Assembly (NCBI RefSeq): GCF_030734285.1
Contig: NZ_CP132294.1
Span: 930,001-994,000 of the forward strand
Length of the DNA stretch: 64,000 nt
Direction: 5' to 3'
Source: Natronococcus sp. AD-5
GTDB lineage: Archaea; Halobacteriota; Halobacteria; Halobacteriales; Natrialbaceae
The position numbers and the translations under genes are program-made. Under the pieces are notes generated by a model, which ran no database searches, was not told the DNA's origin, and worked only from the letters and a program-made list of their open reading frames with translations. Positions 36,120 through 45,513 of this stretch are shown here, piece after piece (position 1 is the stretch's first letter; the number at the start of each line of letters is the position of its first letter).

Positions 36120-37769
36120 TCAGGTGAAGTCCACCGAAAGGCCGACGTCGTCGGAACGAGCGCGCTCTCGCAGGGCCGTCTGCAGGTTCTTCCGCCCCGT
36201 CTCGTGAGCGCCTCGAGCGTCCTCGAGGTCGACGTCGTAGACCGCCGGCGTCGCCCAGAAGAACGTACGGGAACTGGCGGTGTCGACGACCAGCGACGCC
36301 AGTCCGAGGCGGCGCTGGAAGATCGACCGCCGCGTCGTGACGGTCTGGATGCGGTAGTACGGGATGACGGTCGTTCGTCGGCGCCAGAACCCGCGTCGAA
36401 TCACCAGGTGCTCCTCGCCGACGTAGTAGCCGAGGTGGACGTACCGCAGGTGCGCCGCCGGCGGCACCGCCGCGAAGACGACCGCGGCGAGGTACCAGCG
36501 CTCGAGCGGCGTCACCCGGGCGATTGCGAAGCCTATCGCGACGGTCGCGGCGGCGATCAACGAGTACCGGACGAGGTACCGGCGGCGCGCGAGCGGCGGC
36601 GGCCCCTCGAACGTCGGCGTCTCGACGCCCGCGAGGCTCTCGGTGAACCGGTGAACGCGGGACGTTCGGGCGAGCGGGACGGCCGACTGGCTGCCGCCGC
36701 TGCTGTCCGGTCCGTAGCCGGCCGTTTCGACCCACAGGCCGGCGTACTCGATCGCGCGCTGGATCGGGTTGTCGGTGACCGTCACCGACTGCACCTTCCC
36801 GACCGGAATCGAGCCGCTGTAGCGCTGGAGGAGGCCGCGCTCGTAGACGAAGTCGTCGCCGACGCGGCCGAGCCGGAAGTCGTAGTACGTCGCGAACGTG
36901 TAGGCGACGCTGACCAGGTAGGTGACGACGATCCCGTGGATCATCGAGACGACCGTCAGGACGCCGTAACTCCGCGCGTCGCCGGTCGCGAGGTCCGCCG
37001 GACCGCCGAACGGCCGCGAGAGGGCGACGAGCGCCTCGAGAACCGTGTCGGTCGCGAGGAAGAACACGAACCCGATCGCCGCGACCGCGGCGGGTCGCAG
37101 CGTCGTCAGCGAGTACAGGAGGAGTTCCCGCGACTCGAGGGCGAACAGCCGCTTTCGCCGGGGCTCACGACGGCGGTCGGACGACGGAATCGATCGCCGA
37201 TCCGCGGCTCGACGATCGGTTTCGCTCGCCTCCGTCCGCTCACCCGACTTCACGCCCTCCGGCGGTGTCTCCGCCGTTAGCTTCGACTCCGTCGACCCGG
37301 TCGAGGGCGCGTCGGAGCGGTCGTTCACCCGGGCCGTCCGACGACGAATCTGGTGCCGTAATCTGTCGGCGTCCGTCTTGCTGACGAAGTTCAGCGCCGC
37401 CTCGCTGTCCCCGCCGCCGGCCGTCTCGACGGTGACGACGGCGAGGCCGAGCAGTCGCTGCAGCACGCCTTGCCGCACGTCGACGTTCTGGATCCGCCGG
37501 TACGGGATCTCGCGGGACCGGCGGGCGAACACGCCGGAGGCGACGTCGAACGTGTCCGGCGTGACGGCGTATCCGAACCGATAGTAGTACGCGACGCCGT
37601 AGCCGGCGCCGAGGAGGAATCCGAGCAGCGCGACGAGCGGCGACCACGCCATCCCGACGGGATCGACGACGCCCGCGAGTCCGATGACGAGAACGACGGG
37701 AACCCAGAGCCAGAGCAGTCCGTACTGGACGGCGTACGCGGCCGCGCTGAACGGATGGAGTCGGTTCAT
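36120..37769 (-). CDS. PH-domain membrane protein, YdbT-like, copy 2
   Basis: A 549-residue paralogue of the protein at 25941. Matching bPH2 segments are '[20 protein letters not shown]', 'DFRLGRVGDDFVYERGLLQR' and 'HLVIRRGFWRRRTTVIPYYR'. A longer Ser/Arg-rich linker lies at about residues 150-215. It overlaps the small PH gene by ATGA exactly as copy 1 does. It ends 'RARSDDVGLSVDFT', without the extra tail of copy 1. Confidence 0.85.
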   Translation of the reverse strand: MNRLHPFSAAAYAVQYGLLWLWVPVVLVIGLAGVVDPVGMAWSPLVALLGFLLGAGYGVAYYYRFGYAVTPDTFDVASGVFARRSREIPYRRIQNVDVRQGVLQRLLGLAVVTVETAGGGDSEAALNFVSKTDADRLRHQIRRRTARVNDRSDAPSTGSTESKLTAETPPEGVKSGERTEASETDRRAADRRSIPSSDRRREPRRKRLFALESRELLLYSLTTLRPAAVAAIGFVFFLATDTVLEALVALSRPFGGPADLATGDARSYGVLTVVSMIHGIVVTYLVSVAYTFATYYDFRLGRVGDDFVYERGLLQRYSGSIPVGKVQSVTVTDNPIQRAIEYAGLWVETAGYGPDSSGGSQSAVPLARTSRVHRFTESLAGVETPTFEGPPPLARRRYLVRYSLIAAATVAIGFAIARVTPLERWYLAAVVFAAVPPAAHLRYVHLGYYVGEEHLVIRRGFWRRRTTVIPYYRIQTVTTRRSIFQRRLGLASLVVDTASSRTFFWATPAVYDVDLEDARGAHETGRKNLQTALRERARSDDVGLSVDFT

Positions 37770-38227
37770 ACGGCGTCTTCAGCCTCGCTCTCGACGGCGA
37801 GTTCGCGGAGCGTATCCTGCAGGTCCCGCGCCCGGTTCGGCCGCAGTCCGGGGATTCGGACGTCCGCGTTCCGCGAACCGGCCGTGTAGACGACGACGCT
37901 CGAGAGCCCGAGCGCCCGTTCGACGGGCCCGAACTGCGTGTCGACGTGCTGGACGCGGACGAACGGGACGGCGGTCTCGACGAACGTGACGACGCCGCGT
38001 TCGAGGTAGAGCGCGTCCGGCTGGAGTTCGAACTGCCAGACCTGGTAGAGCCGGATGGCGTACGCGGCGCCGACGGCGACCGCGGCGCCGACCACGACCG
38101 CCAGTCCGACGGTCGGGACGGACGCGATCCACCGATCGACGGCGCCGAGCACGGCGCCGAGAACGATCGCCACGATCGCCGTCTGGGCGATCCAGAGGAT
38201 CCTGATACGCGGATGAAGCGACTCCAT
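37766..38227 (-). CDS. PH-domain membrane protein, YdbS-like, copy 2
   Basis: A 153-residue paralogue of the gene at 27530. It has two membrane helices and then a bPH2 domain: 'WQFELQPDALYLERGVVTFV', 'AVPFVRVQHVDTQFGPVERA', '[20 protein letters not shown]'. The gene order and 4-bp overlap match copy 1, so the pair duplicated as a unit. Confidence 0.88.
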   Translation of the reverse strand: MESLHPRIRILWIAQTAIVAIVLGAVLGAVDRWIASVPTVGLAVVVGAAVAVGAAYAIRLYQVWQFELQPDALYLERGVVTFVETAVPFVRVQHVDTQFGPVERALGLSSVVVYTAGSRNADVRIPGLRPNRARDLQDTLRELAVESEAEDAV

Positions 38228-38344
38228 ACGGGTATCCTATCAGGAACGAAGGATAAAACTGCGGTTCGGCCGGCGGTGGCCCGACGGGAAGTGCGTACCG
38301 TCCGCGGATCGGACGGCGCGCCGGTCGAGCGACGGACTGCCGGA

Positions 38345-39556
38345 TCAGTCGCGGGTCTCCCGTCCGGCGCGCATCGCCTCGAACGCGTTGCCGATCGGGT
38401 GGTACCCCGGTTCGACCGCCGGCTCCGGACGCGGCTCGAGCGGCTCCCCCTCGGGCGTGACGCCCGTCCGCCAGTTGCCGTACCGCGGGTTGACGAGCGC
38501 GCCGTGGGCGTACGCCCAGCAGTCGTCGTACCACTCCCAGTAGGAGTCGTCCTCGGTGCGGGAGCCGAGCACCGCCGCGGCGCCGATCGCCTCCGCGACC
38601 GGCCACCCGTACCGGTTGGCGACGAGCGGCTCGCCGTCTCGATCGACCGTGTAGTAGAAACCGCCGCGGTCGTCGTCCCAGCCGTACTCGACCGCGGCGT
38701 CGAACAGCTCGGTCGCGCGCTCTACGAACCACGCCTCGTCCCGGTGGCGATCGAGGGTTCCCAGGAGCTTCGCCCACTCGAGCTGGTGGCCCGGCTGGTA
38801 CCCCCACGGTCGGAACGTGTGTTCGGGCTCATCGCGGTTGTACGCCCAGTCGGGCTCCCAGTCGGCGGTGTAGTGCTCCCAGACGAACCCGTGGTCGGCG
38901 TCGGGATCCGCGGGGGTTCGAACCAGCTCCGCGAGGTCGACGGCCTGCTCGAGGAAGCGCGACTCGCCGGTCGCCTCGTAGGCGGCGATCGACGCCTCGC
39001 AGAGGTGCATGGTGGCGTTTTGGCCGCGGTAGGGTTCCACTTCCGACCAGCCCGGGCTCGCCTTCGCGACCGGGAGTCCGTGGTCGGGGTCCCAGAATCG
39101 GTCGCGAACGAGATCCTGGGTCCGCTCGAGCCCCTCTCGCGCGCCCTCGAGGCCGACGGTCGTCCCCGCGGCGCAGGCGAGCAGGGCGAAGGCGTGGCCG
39201 TAGCAGTACCGATTCCGGTCCCGCGGCTCGGTGCCGTCCAGAATCCAGTCGTACCCGCCCGCCTCGTCGTCCCAGTGCTCGGTCAGGAGAAATCGCAGGC
39301 CGCGTTCGGCCGCGGGTCGACACCACCGCGGGCCGTCGATCCGCGCGCCGACGCAGTGGGTGAACGCGTACCGGGCCGTCGCGACGAGGTGTTTCGTCCG
39401 GCCGTCGTAGACGTGGCCGTCCTCCTCGTCCAGCTGTGCGACGTACCCGCCGTGGACGCGGTCGACGCCGGCCGGATGGTAGAATCCGAGCACGTTCAGG
39501 ACGTGACCGCGGAGCGCCCGTTCGTCGCGAAACGCGGAGCGTACCGTCGTGTCCAT
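38345..39556 (-). CDS. AGE-family epimerase/isomerase
   Basis: A 403-residue (alpha/alpha)6-barrel sugar epimerase of the N-acylglucosamine 2-epimerase family. Family-like segments are 'TKHLVATARYAFTHCVGA', 'CYGHAFALLACAAGTTVGLE', 'NATMHLCEASIAAYEATGE' and 'GYQPGHQLEWAKLLGTLDR', which place the conserved His and Arg residues. The family acts on GlcNAc, mannose or cellobiose, and the substrate here is uncertain. It lies about 3.3 kb from the sugar importer and may process what that system brings in (inference). Confidence 0.88.
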   Translation of the reverse strand: MDTTVRSAFRDERALRGHVLNVLGFYHPAGVDRVHGGYVAQLDEEDGHVYDGRTKHLVATARYAFTHCVGARIDGPRWCRPAAERGLRFLLTEHWDDEAGGYDWILDGTEPRDRNRYCYGHAFALLACAAGTTVGLEGAREGLERTQDLVRDRFWDPDHGLPVAKASPGWSEVEPYRGQNATMHLCEASIAAYEATGESRFLEQAVDLAELVRTPADPDADHGFVWEHYTADWEPDWAYNRDEPEHTFRPWGYQPGHQLEWAKLLGTLDRHRDEAWFVERATELFDAAVEYGWDDDRGGFYYTVDRDGEPLVANRYGWPVAEAIGAAAVLGSRTEDDSYWEWYDDCWAYAHGALVNPRYGNWRTGVTPEGEPLEPRPEPAVEPGYHPIGNAFEAMRAGRETRD

Positions 39557-39628
39557 ACGCGCCGGAACGGCGACGGCCCCCCTAAGCGTTCGGTGTCTCG
39601 CTCTTGGGTCGGCGGCGGTCGCGTCCCC

Positions 39629-39880
39629 CTACTCGAGTTCCTCGTACTCCTCGGGCGTGTACGTCGAGAGCTCGAGCGCGTGGATGTCGGTCGTCATGTG
39701 ATCGTCGAGCGCGTCGTAGACCCGCTGGTGTTGCTGAACCAGCGGGAGTTCCTCGAAGGCCGGCGAGACGACCGTCGCCGCGAGGTGGTCGTCGTCGTGT
39801 TCGTCGCGCGCGTGCGTAACCGTCGCGTCGGCGTCCTCGAGTGCCGATTCGATGACCGCCTCGACGTCGTCGGGCTTCAT
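39629..39880 (-). CDS. BolA-family protein
   Basis: An 83-residue single-domain protein starting 'MKPDDVEAVIESALEDADA'. The BolA core 'DEHDDDHLAATVVSPAFEEL' followed by 'VQQHQRVYDALDDHM' shows the conserved H-x-R region of the family. BolA proteins work with monothiol glutaredoxins in iron-sulfur trafficking or bind nucleic acids. The annotated ATG gives the usual family length. Confidence 0.88.
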   Translation of the reverse strand: MKPDDVEAVIESALEDADATVTHARDEHDDDHLAATVVSPAFEELPLVQQHQRVYDALDDHMTTDIHALELSTYTPEEYEELE

Positions 39881-39970
39881 ACGAGACCGATCGGCCGCTC
39901 GGGGCAAAAGCGCCGCGGTCGACGGCGCGCGACCACGAGACTTATGCTCGCCGGAAAGCGTGTCGGGAAT

Positions 39971-40471
39971 ATGTCACTCGCAAGCGAGACGCGCACCGCG
40001 GTCGACGAACACCCGTTTCTCGTGGCCGCGCTGCGGGCCGGCGTGGTGAACTACACCGCGGCCGCCCGATACCTCGACGTCGACGGCGAGGTCGACGCGG
40101 TGGCGACGGCGATTCGCCGGTACGCCGAGGAACTGCCGGCGTTCGAGACCGACGCGCGCGACGTCCGCGTCAGGATGGAGAGCGGGATCACCCCGATCTC
40201 GGCGGACGGTTCGCACCCGGAAACGGCGCTGCTCGCCGTCGGCGGAACGTCGTTCCGGACCGACGGCGGCGAGCTGACCGCGATCGTCGCGACCGGCGCC
40301 GTCGATACGACCGCCCTCGCGGAGTCGCTGCAGCGGCTCTCGCTCGCGGAGATCGCGCCGGTCGCCGCCGGCGTGAGCGAGGGCGCGATGATGCTCATCG
40401 TCGAGCGCCTCGAGGGGGCGAACGCGCTGCGCGCGGTCGAGGACGCGCTCGAGCGCGTTCCCGCGACGTAG
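39971..40471 (+). CDS. Conserved haloarchaeal protein of unknown function
   Basis: A 166-residue protein starting 'MSLASETRTAVDEHPFLVAA'. The N-terminal half is helical with an HTH-like 'GVVNYTAAARYLDVDGEVDA'. The second half ('LLAVGGTSFRTDGGELTAIV') looks ACT-like, with alternating strands and helices. The combination suggests a small DNA-binding protein with a ligand-binding domain, but no family function is recognised. A much longer open frame through this region is a shadow of the genes on the other strand. Confidence 0.72.
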   Translation: MSLASETRTAVDEHPFLVAALRAGVVNYTAAARYLDVDGEVDAVATAIRRYAEELPAFETDARDVRVRMESGITPISADGSHPETALLAVGGTSFRTDGGELTAIVATGAVDTTALAESLQRLSLAEIAPVAAGVSEGAMMLIVERLEGANALRAVEDALERVPAT

Positions 40472-40623
40472 TCCTTCGGGAGCGGACCACCGGAAAGGTA
40501 CTTGCGGCCCGCTCGCGGAGTGCTATCGATGACGATCTCGAGAGCCGTACTGATCATTCCGGAGTCGAACGGCCGGTCTCGCCCGCGAACGCCCGTCGAT
40601 CCCGGGCTCGGGAGGGAGAGAGA

Positions 40624-41601
40624 ATGACCGACGATCGGACGCAGGTGGCGATCGCCTGCCAGGGCGGCGGGAGCCACACCGCCTTCACCGCGGGCGTCCT
40701 CCGCGAATTCCTCTCGCAGTGGCAGCGGCGGGAGGAGACGTTCGAGCTGGTCGGAATCAGCGGCAGCTCCGGCGGCGCGTTCAACGCGCTCGCGGTCTGG
40801 TACGGACTCGTCACCGGGGACGAGTCGACGGCGATCGCGATCCTCGACGAGCTCTGGGACGACATCGCCGCGAACGACGCCCTCGACCAGCTGTTCAACG
40901 GCTGGGTGACGGCGTACGCTCGGCTCGAGAGTGTCGGCGTCGGCTTCCCCCAGGTGAGTCCGCACCACTCGCCCGCGGCCAAGTGGAGCCAGCAGCAACT
41001 CGCCGACCTCCTCGAGCGCCACGTTCCCATCGGAGAGATTCCCACCCTCTGTGCGGCCGAGGTGCCGAACCTGGTCGTCGGCGCGGTCGACGTCAACGCC
41101 GGCGAGTTCGTGACGTTCGTCAACGACGACGTCACGATCGACGCCGTCCTCGCCTCGGCCGCGATACCGGGACTGTTCGAGTCCGTCGAAATAGGCGGCC
41201 ACCGCCACTGGGACGGACTGCTCTCACAGAACCCGCCGGTCGGGGACCTGCTCTCCCTTCCCGGCGACCGGACGCCCGACGAGCTGTGGATTATCCAGAT
41301 CAACCCCCAGACCCGGCCGGAGACGCCGACCTCGCTTTCCGAGATCGCCGACAGGCGCAACGAACTCGCGGGCAACATCTCGCTGAACCAGGAGCTTCGC
41401 ATCGTCGAACGGATCAACGAGTGGATCGAGGGCGGCTACTTCGACCACCCGGGGTACACGACGACGGCGGTCAGGCGCATCGAGCTGACGGGCTACCACC
41501 AGTCGACCAAGGTCGACCGCGATCCCGACTTTCTCGAGCAACTCGCGGCCGAAGGCGAGGAACGGGCCGCGGCGTTTCTCGACGACCGGGCGTCGGAGTG
41601 A
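40624..41601 (+). CDS. Patatin-like phospholipase
   Basis: A 325-residue patatin-fold lipid acyl hydrolase. 'ACQGGGSHTAFTAGVL' is the oxyanion hole, 'GISGSSGGAFNALAVWYG' contains the nucleophile Ser in GxSxG, and 'HWDGLLSQNPPVGDLL' has the catalytic Asp in a DG motif. There is no signal peptide, so it is cytoplasmic or membrane-peripheral. Haloarchaeal lipids are ether-linked, so the substrate may be another ester. Confidence 0.9.
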   Translation: MTDDRTQVAIACQGGGSHTAFTAGVLREFLSQWQRREETFELVGISGSSGGAFNALAVWYGLVTGDESTAIAILDELWDDIAANDALDQLFNGWVTAYARLESVGVGFPQVSPHHSPAAKWSQQQLADLLERHVPIGEIPTLCAAEVPNLVVGAVDVNAGEFVTFVNDDVTIDAVLASAAIPGLFESVEIGGHRHWDGLLSQNPPVGDLLSLPGDRTPDELWIIQINPQTRPETPTSLSEIADRRNELAGNISLNQELRIVERINEWIEGGYFDHPGYTTTAVRRIELTGYHQSTKVDRDPDFLEQLAAEGEERAAAFLDDRASE

Positions 41602-41692
41602 GCGCTCGTCGCGGACGAACGACGCCTCGAGAGAATCGGCGCGAGCGACGTCCACCACACTGCTTAACTGCCGTCCGGAAAAAATCAGGGTA

Positions 41693-43192
41693 ATGACCCT
41701 GCACGTGACGAACACGTTGACGGGCGAGAAGGAGCCGTTCGAGCCACAGGACCCCGAGAACGTTCTCCTCTACTACTGTGGTCTGACGGTCTCCGACCCG
41801 CCCCACCTGGGCCACGCGCGCTCGTGGGTCCACGTCGACGTCATGCACCGCTGGCTCGAGCACCTCGGCTACGGCGTGCGTCACGTCGAGAACTTCACCG
41901 ACGTCAACGAGAAGATCGTCGCCCGCGTCGGCGAGGACGACCTCGGCGAGGACGAGGCCGACGTCGCGGCGGCGTACATCGAGCGGACGCTCGCGGACAT
42001 GCGCTCGCTCAACCTCCTGCGCGCGGAGGTCTACCCTCGCGTCTCCGAGCACGTCCCCGAGATCGTCGACCTCATCGAGACCCTGATCGAGAAGGGCTAC
42101 GCCTACGAGTCCGACGGTTCGGTCTACTTCGACGTCACCGAGTTCGACGGGTACGGCGCGCTCTCGAACCAGGATCTCGAAGAGATCGAGTCCCAGGGCG
42201 ATCCCGACGAACGCTCGGAGAAGCGAAACCCGGCGGACTTCGCCCTCTGGAAGGCCGACGGCGTCGAACCGGACGCGATCGAAGAGCACCGCCACGAGGG
42301 CGCGGCGCCCGCCGAGGAGGCCTGCGGGACGGCCCTGACCTGGGACTCGCCGTGGGGCGAGGGCCGGCCCGGCTGGCACGTCGAGTGTTCGGCGATGAGC
42401 ATGACCCACCTCGGCGAAACCCTCGATATCCACGTCGGCGGCCGAGATCTGGTCTTCCCCCACCACGAGAACGAGATCGCCCAGTCCGAGGCGGCGACCG
42501 ACCGCCGGTTCGCGAAGTACTGGCTCCACTGCGAACTGTTCCAGATGGGCGACGAGAAGATGTCCTCGAGCCTCGGTAACTTCGTCACCGTCGACGACGC
42601 CGTCGACCGGTGGGGGACGAACGTCCTCCGGACCTTCCTCACCGCCGGCGCGTACAACAACGCGCAGCTCTACTCGGACGAGACGATCGCTGAGGCCGAA
42701 GAGCGGTGGGATCGCCTCGAGCGCGCCTACGAAGCGGCCGTCGACGTCGTCGACTCGCCCGACGTGAGCGCGAAGGTCGCGGACGAGGACCTCCGCGAGG
42801 CCGTCGCCGACGCCCGCGAGGAGTTCGCGGCCGCGATGAACGACGACTTCAACACCCGCGAGGCCCAGTCGGCGCTGCTGGAAATCGCGACGGCGATCAA
42901 CCGCCACCTCGAGGACGCCGACGAGTCCGACTACCGCGGGCTGCGCCGGGCGCTCGAGACGCTCGAGGAACTGGGCGGCGTCCTCGGGCTCTCGTTCGAG
43001 GGCGACGCCGACGGCACCGCGGACCTCGCGGGCGACGTCGTCGAACTCGTCCTCGACGTGCGCGAGCACGAACGCGAGTCGGGCAACTACGAGCGGGCCG
43101 ACGAGTTGCGCGACGAACTCGAGGCGCTGGGGATCGAGGTGCAGGATACGGACGACGGGCCGACGTATCGGCTCCCGTCGGGCGACGAGTAG
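41693..43192 (+). CDS. cysS: Cysteinyl-tRNA synthetase
   Basis: A 499-residue class I synthetase that charges tRNA-Cys. The HIGH-type motif is 'VSDPPHLGHARSWVHVD' and the KMSKS-type motif is 'MGDEKMSSSLGNFVTVDD'. Zinc-site residues include the Cys of 'LLYYCGLTVSDPPH' and 'GWHVECSAMSMTHLGE'. A TATA-like 'GCTTAACTG' about 27 bp upstream supports the ATG at 41693. Confidence 0.97.
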   Translation: MTLHVTNTLTGEKEPFEPQDPENVLLYYCGLTVSDPPHLGHARSWVHVDVMHRWLEHLGYGVRHVENFTDVNEKIVARVGEDDLGEDEADVAAAYIERTLADMRSLNLLRAEVYPRVSEHVPEIVDLIETLIEKGYAYESDGSVYFDVTEFDGYGALSNQDLEEIESQGDPDERSEKRNPADFALWKADGVEPDAIEEHRHEGAAPAEEACGTALTWDSPWGEGRPGWHVECSAMSMTHLGETLDIHVGGRDLVFPHHENEIAQSEAATDRRFAKYWLHCELFQMGDEKMSSSLGNFVTVDDAVDRWGTNVLRTFLTAGAYNNAQLYSDETIAEAEERWDRLERAYEAAVDVVDSPDVSAKVADEDLREAVADAREEFAAAMNDDFNTREAQSALLEIATAINRHLEDADESDYRGLRRALETLEELGGVLGLSFEGDADGTADLAGDVVELVLDVREHERESGNYERADELRDELEALGIEVQDTDDGPTYRLPSGDE

Positions 43193-43334
43193 AACCCGGT
43201 CGCAGGACCGACGGTCTTCGCTTCGGCTATCGCTTTCGGGCGAGGTAGGAGCCGATTACCCCGCTCGAGCGGCTGTTCCGACGGTGAGACCAACCGCGTA
43301 ACTTATGGGTTAGAATACGGTGAACGAGACTAGT

Positions 43335-44030
43335 ATGAATCGACGGCAGTTCGTCGCCACGGCCGCGGTCGGATGCGTCGGCGTCTCGGCCGGTTGTCTC
43401 AGCAATCTCATCGAGGACGCGACGACCTTCTCGGCGTCGCCGGCGGTCGTCGGCGAGAGCGCGGCCGACGAAGCCGGCTACGAGTACCAGGGGACCGAAG
43501 AGACGGTCAGATCCGAAGAGGTCGCCGGCGAAGACGTCGAGGCGACGAACTACATCTCCGAGTACCACCGGACGATCGAGACGCTGAGCGTGCTCGGCGG
43601 CGACGTCGACGCGGGCGTGTTCGCCGTCATCACGACGCCGCAGGTCAGCGTCGCCGGCGAGGATTTCAACCCGGTCGGCGACATGAGCAACGCGGAAATC
43701 ATCGAGTTGATTCAGAGCCAGTACGAGGAGCTCTCGGTCGGGAAGTCCGTCGGCGGGCGCGCGGTCGACGCGTTCGACGGCACGACCGTCTCGCTCGAGT
43801 CGTACGAGGGCGAGGCCGCCTTTCGGGACCAGGCCGAAATCGACGTCTTCCTCGACATCGCCACGCCCGATCACGGCGGCGACCACCTCGTGATCGTCGG
43901 CGTCTATCCGGACGACGGGAACCTCCCGCGTAACTCCGAACGCGACCGAGTGGATACGATGATCCGGGGGCTCGAGCACGGCGACGACGTGGGCGCGGAA
44001 ATCGTCGAGAGCGACGCTGACGACGGATAG
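43335..44030 (+). CDS. Haloarchaeal lipoprotein, DUF6517-like
   Basis: A 231-residue protein starting 'MNRRQFVATAAVGCVGVSAG', a Tat signal with lipobox ending in Cys, then 'LSNLIEDATTFSASPAVV'. The mature part ('EEVAGEDVEATNYISEYHR', 'FAVITTPQVSVAGEDFNPV') fits DUF6517, an uncharacterised haloarchaeal surface family. It is expected at the outer face of the membrane. The upstream GTG at 43320 is possible, but the twin arginines argue for this ATG. Confidence 0.75.
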   Translation: MNRRQFVATAAVGCVGVSAGCLSNLIEDATTFSASPAVVGESAADEAGYEYQGTEETVRSEEVAGEDVEATNYISEYHRTIETLSVLGGDVDAGVFAVITTPQVSVAGEDFNPVGDMSNAEIIELIQSQYEELSVGKSVGGRAVDAFDGTTVSLESYEGEAAFRDQAEIDVFLDIATPDHGGDHLVIVGVYPDDGNLPRNSERDRVDTMIRGLEHGDDVGAEIVESDADDG

Positions 44031-44381
44031 CGGGCGAGGGACGCCGTCGGCTCGTCGATCGGCACCGATCTAGAGTCGTTTCGAGGCGGGAAACGCGTTT
44101 TGGAAAGGGTTCTACGTCCGCTAAACAAATATAATCAGCATTTACTGAGAAAATTATTTCCGCCGGCGAGAGAAGAGGGAACTGACCGGGGATCCATTGA
44201 CAGTCACAACACCTATCAGCCAACTCCCCGGTCGTACCCTCTCTAATCGTGAAGAGACGGAACTGCTGAATATCTTCTGGCCCGAACGGTCTCGCCGATT
44301 CGTTCACGCTCGTCCTTCCGCGGGCGCTGCCAACGGGTGGATCAAACGCGTCTCGCCTCGTGTGCGACGAGTCCGGCGAAC
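44031..44381. other. Convergent intergenic region with a long inverted repeat, no gene seen
   Basis: A 351-bp gap between the DUF6517-like gene and the presenilin-like gene, which converge. It includes an AT-rich stretch (44120-44160) and the inverted repeat at 44169-44244. A 62-codon plus-strand frame is not convincing. Confidence 0.5.
44169..44244. repeat. Long imperfect inverted repeat between convergent genes
   Basis: The left arm (from 44169, through GAGGG at 44175-44179 and GACCGGGG at 44184-44191) pairs with the right arm (CCCCGGTC at 44226-44233, CCCTC at 44237-44241, to 44244). The spacer is 34 bp. It could be a terminator, the ends of a small mobile-element remnant, or an RNA hairpin. 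Confidence 0.5.
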
Positions 44382-45440
44382 TTAGAGGCCGAGCGCCGTG
44401 GCGATCGAGAGGCTGCTCGCGAGCGCGCCGAGCAGGTAGCCGCCGATCGCGCCGCCGTTGAGCAGCGGCAGCCCCGCGTGAGGGCGCCCCTTGAGCACCA
44501 TGTGCATGAGTACGAGCAGGCCGGCGATCGTACCGAGGATGGCACCGAGCGCGGGGACGTTCAGGGCGATGCCGGGAACCTCGAGCGCGCCCGCGTCGAG
44601 GAAGTACGCCGCGCTCGCGGCGAGGATCGTCGGGATGACGGCGTCGCCGAGCCCGATGAAGAGCGCGTCCCGCTCGAGGTCCGCCGCGTCGTCCCGGTCG
44701 GCCGATTCCGGACGGGATTCGTCCGCCGACTCGGCTGGCTCGTCGCCCTCACCGGCGTGGCTCGAGCAGCCGCTCTCGTCAGCGGTACTCGAGTCGCCGT
44801 CGGTCTCCTCCTCGAGAACGTCGTCCGTGCTCCCGGCGGCGAGATAGGAGTACGAGAGCGTCGTCGGGATCACGAGGACGACGGGAATCTTGAGATCCAT
44901 CACGCCCTCGGCGAGGTCGAGCATGTGCTCGGTCCGGTAGACGCTGATCGCGTCGTAGATGGCGAGGACGGACAGCAGCAAGATCGCCGGCAACAACCCG
45001 AAGCTGATCCCGAACAGGGCCGCGGCGCCAGCCCCCATCAGGACGCCGGTGAGGTCGATCACGTACCACTCCGGGTAGACAAGCAGCGCCGCGCCGACGC
45101 CGAGGGCGGCGAGCGCGGCGAGCGCGTTGGTCGAGCCGACCGTGACCACCGGCGGGACGAACTCGGTGAGGACGAACCAGGCGAGCATCACGCTCACGCC
45201 GATGATCGTCGCCCTGATGAGCCACTCGAGGTCGTACCGAAACGTCGCGAGCATGAAGCCGGTCGCGACGAGGATGATCGCGAAGTAGACGAGGCTGTTG
45301 GTCGGGTTCTCGGGGTCGTCGACGGCCTGCCGTTCCGAGTCGTGGAACGGTTCGATCAGTGCCAGCGCGCCGAGCTGGACACCGAGAAACAGCAGGACCG
45401 TCATACCGACGGCCGCGAGGACCCGGGTCCGATCGTTCAT
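44382..45440 (-). CDS. Presenilin-like intramembrane aspartyl protease (PSH family)
   Basis: A 352-residue polytopic protein with about nine helices. The two catalytic aspartates are visible in 'VLAIYDAISVYRTEHML' (YD motif) and 'FIGLGDAVIPTILAA' (GxGD). The third family motif appears as 'AGLPLLNGGAIGG' (PLL where PAL is usual). A Ser/Asp/Glu-rich cytoplasmic loop of about 60 residues separates the two aspartate helices. The enzyme cleaves membrane helices within the bilayer, with unknown substrates. Confidence 0.9.
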   Translation of the reverse strand: MNDRTRVLAAVGMTVLLFLGVQLGALALIEPFHDSERQAVDDPENPTNSLVYFAIILVATGFMLATFRYDLEWLIRATIIGVSVMLAWFVLTEFVPPVVTVGSTNALAALAALGVGAALLVYPEWYVIDLTGVLMGAGAAALFGISFGLLPAILLLSVLAIYDAISVYRTEHMLDLAEGVMDLKIPVVLVIPTTLSYSYLAAGSTDDVLEEETDGDSSTADESGCSSHAGEGDEPAESADESRPESADRDDAADLERDALFIGLGDAVIPTILAASAAYFLDAGALEVPGIALNVPALGAILGTIAGLLVLMHMVLKGRPHAGLPLLNGGAIGGYLLGALASSLSIATALGL

Positions 45441-45513
45441 GGCGCGGGGTTTGCACCCGCTCCTCTTGGGGTTTTTCGTTGGTACCCGGCCGACTCGACC
45501 GATCGCCGCCGGC

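Noticed and set aside
37946-40471. A very long plus-strand open frame spanning several genes
   Set aside because: It covers the opposite strand of an AGE epimerase and BolA gene. Only its last part (39971-40471) is a real gene, in the same frame. High GC content makes long shadow frames common here.
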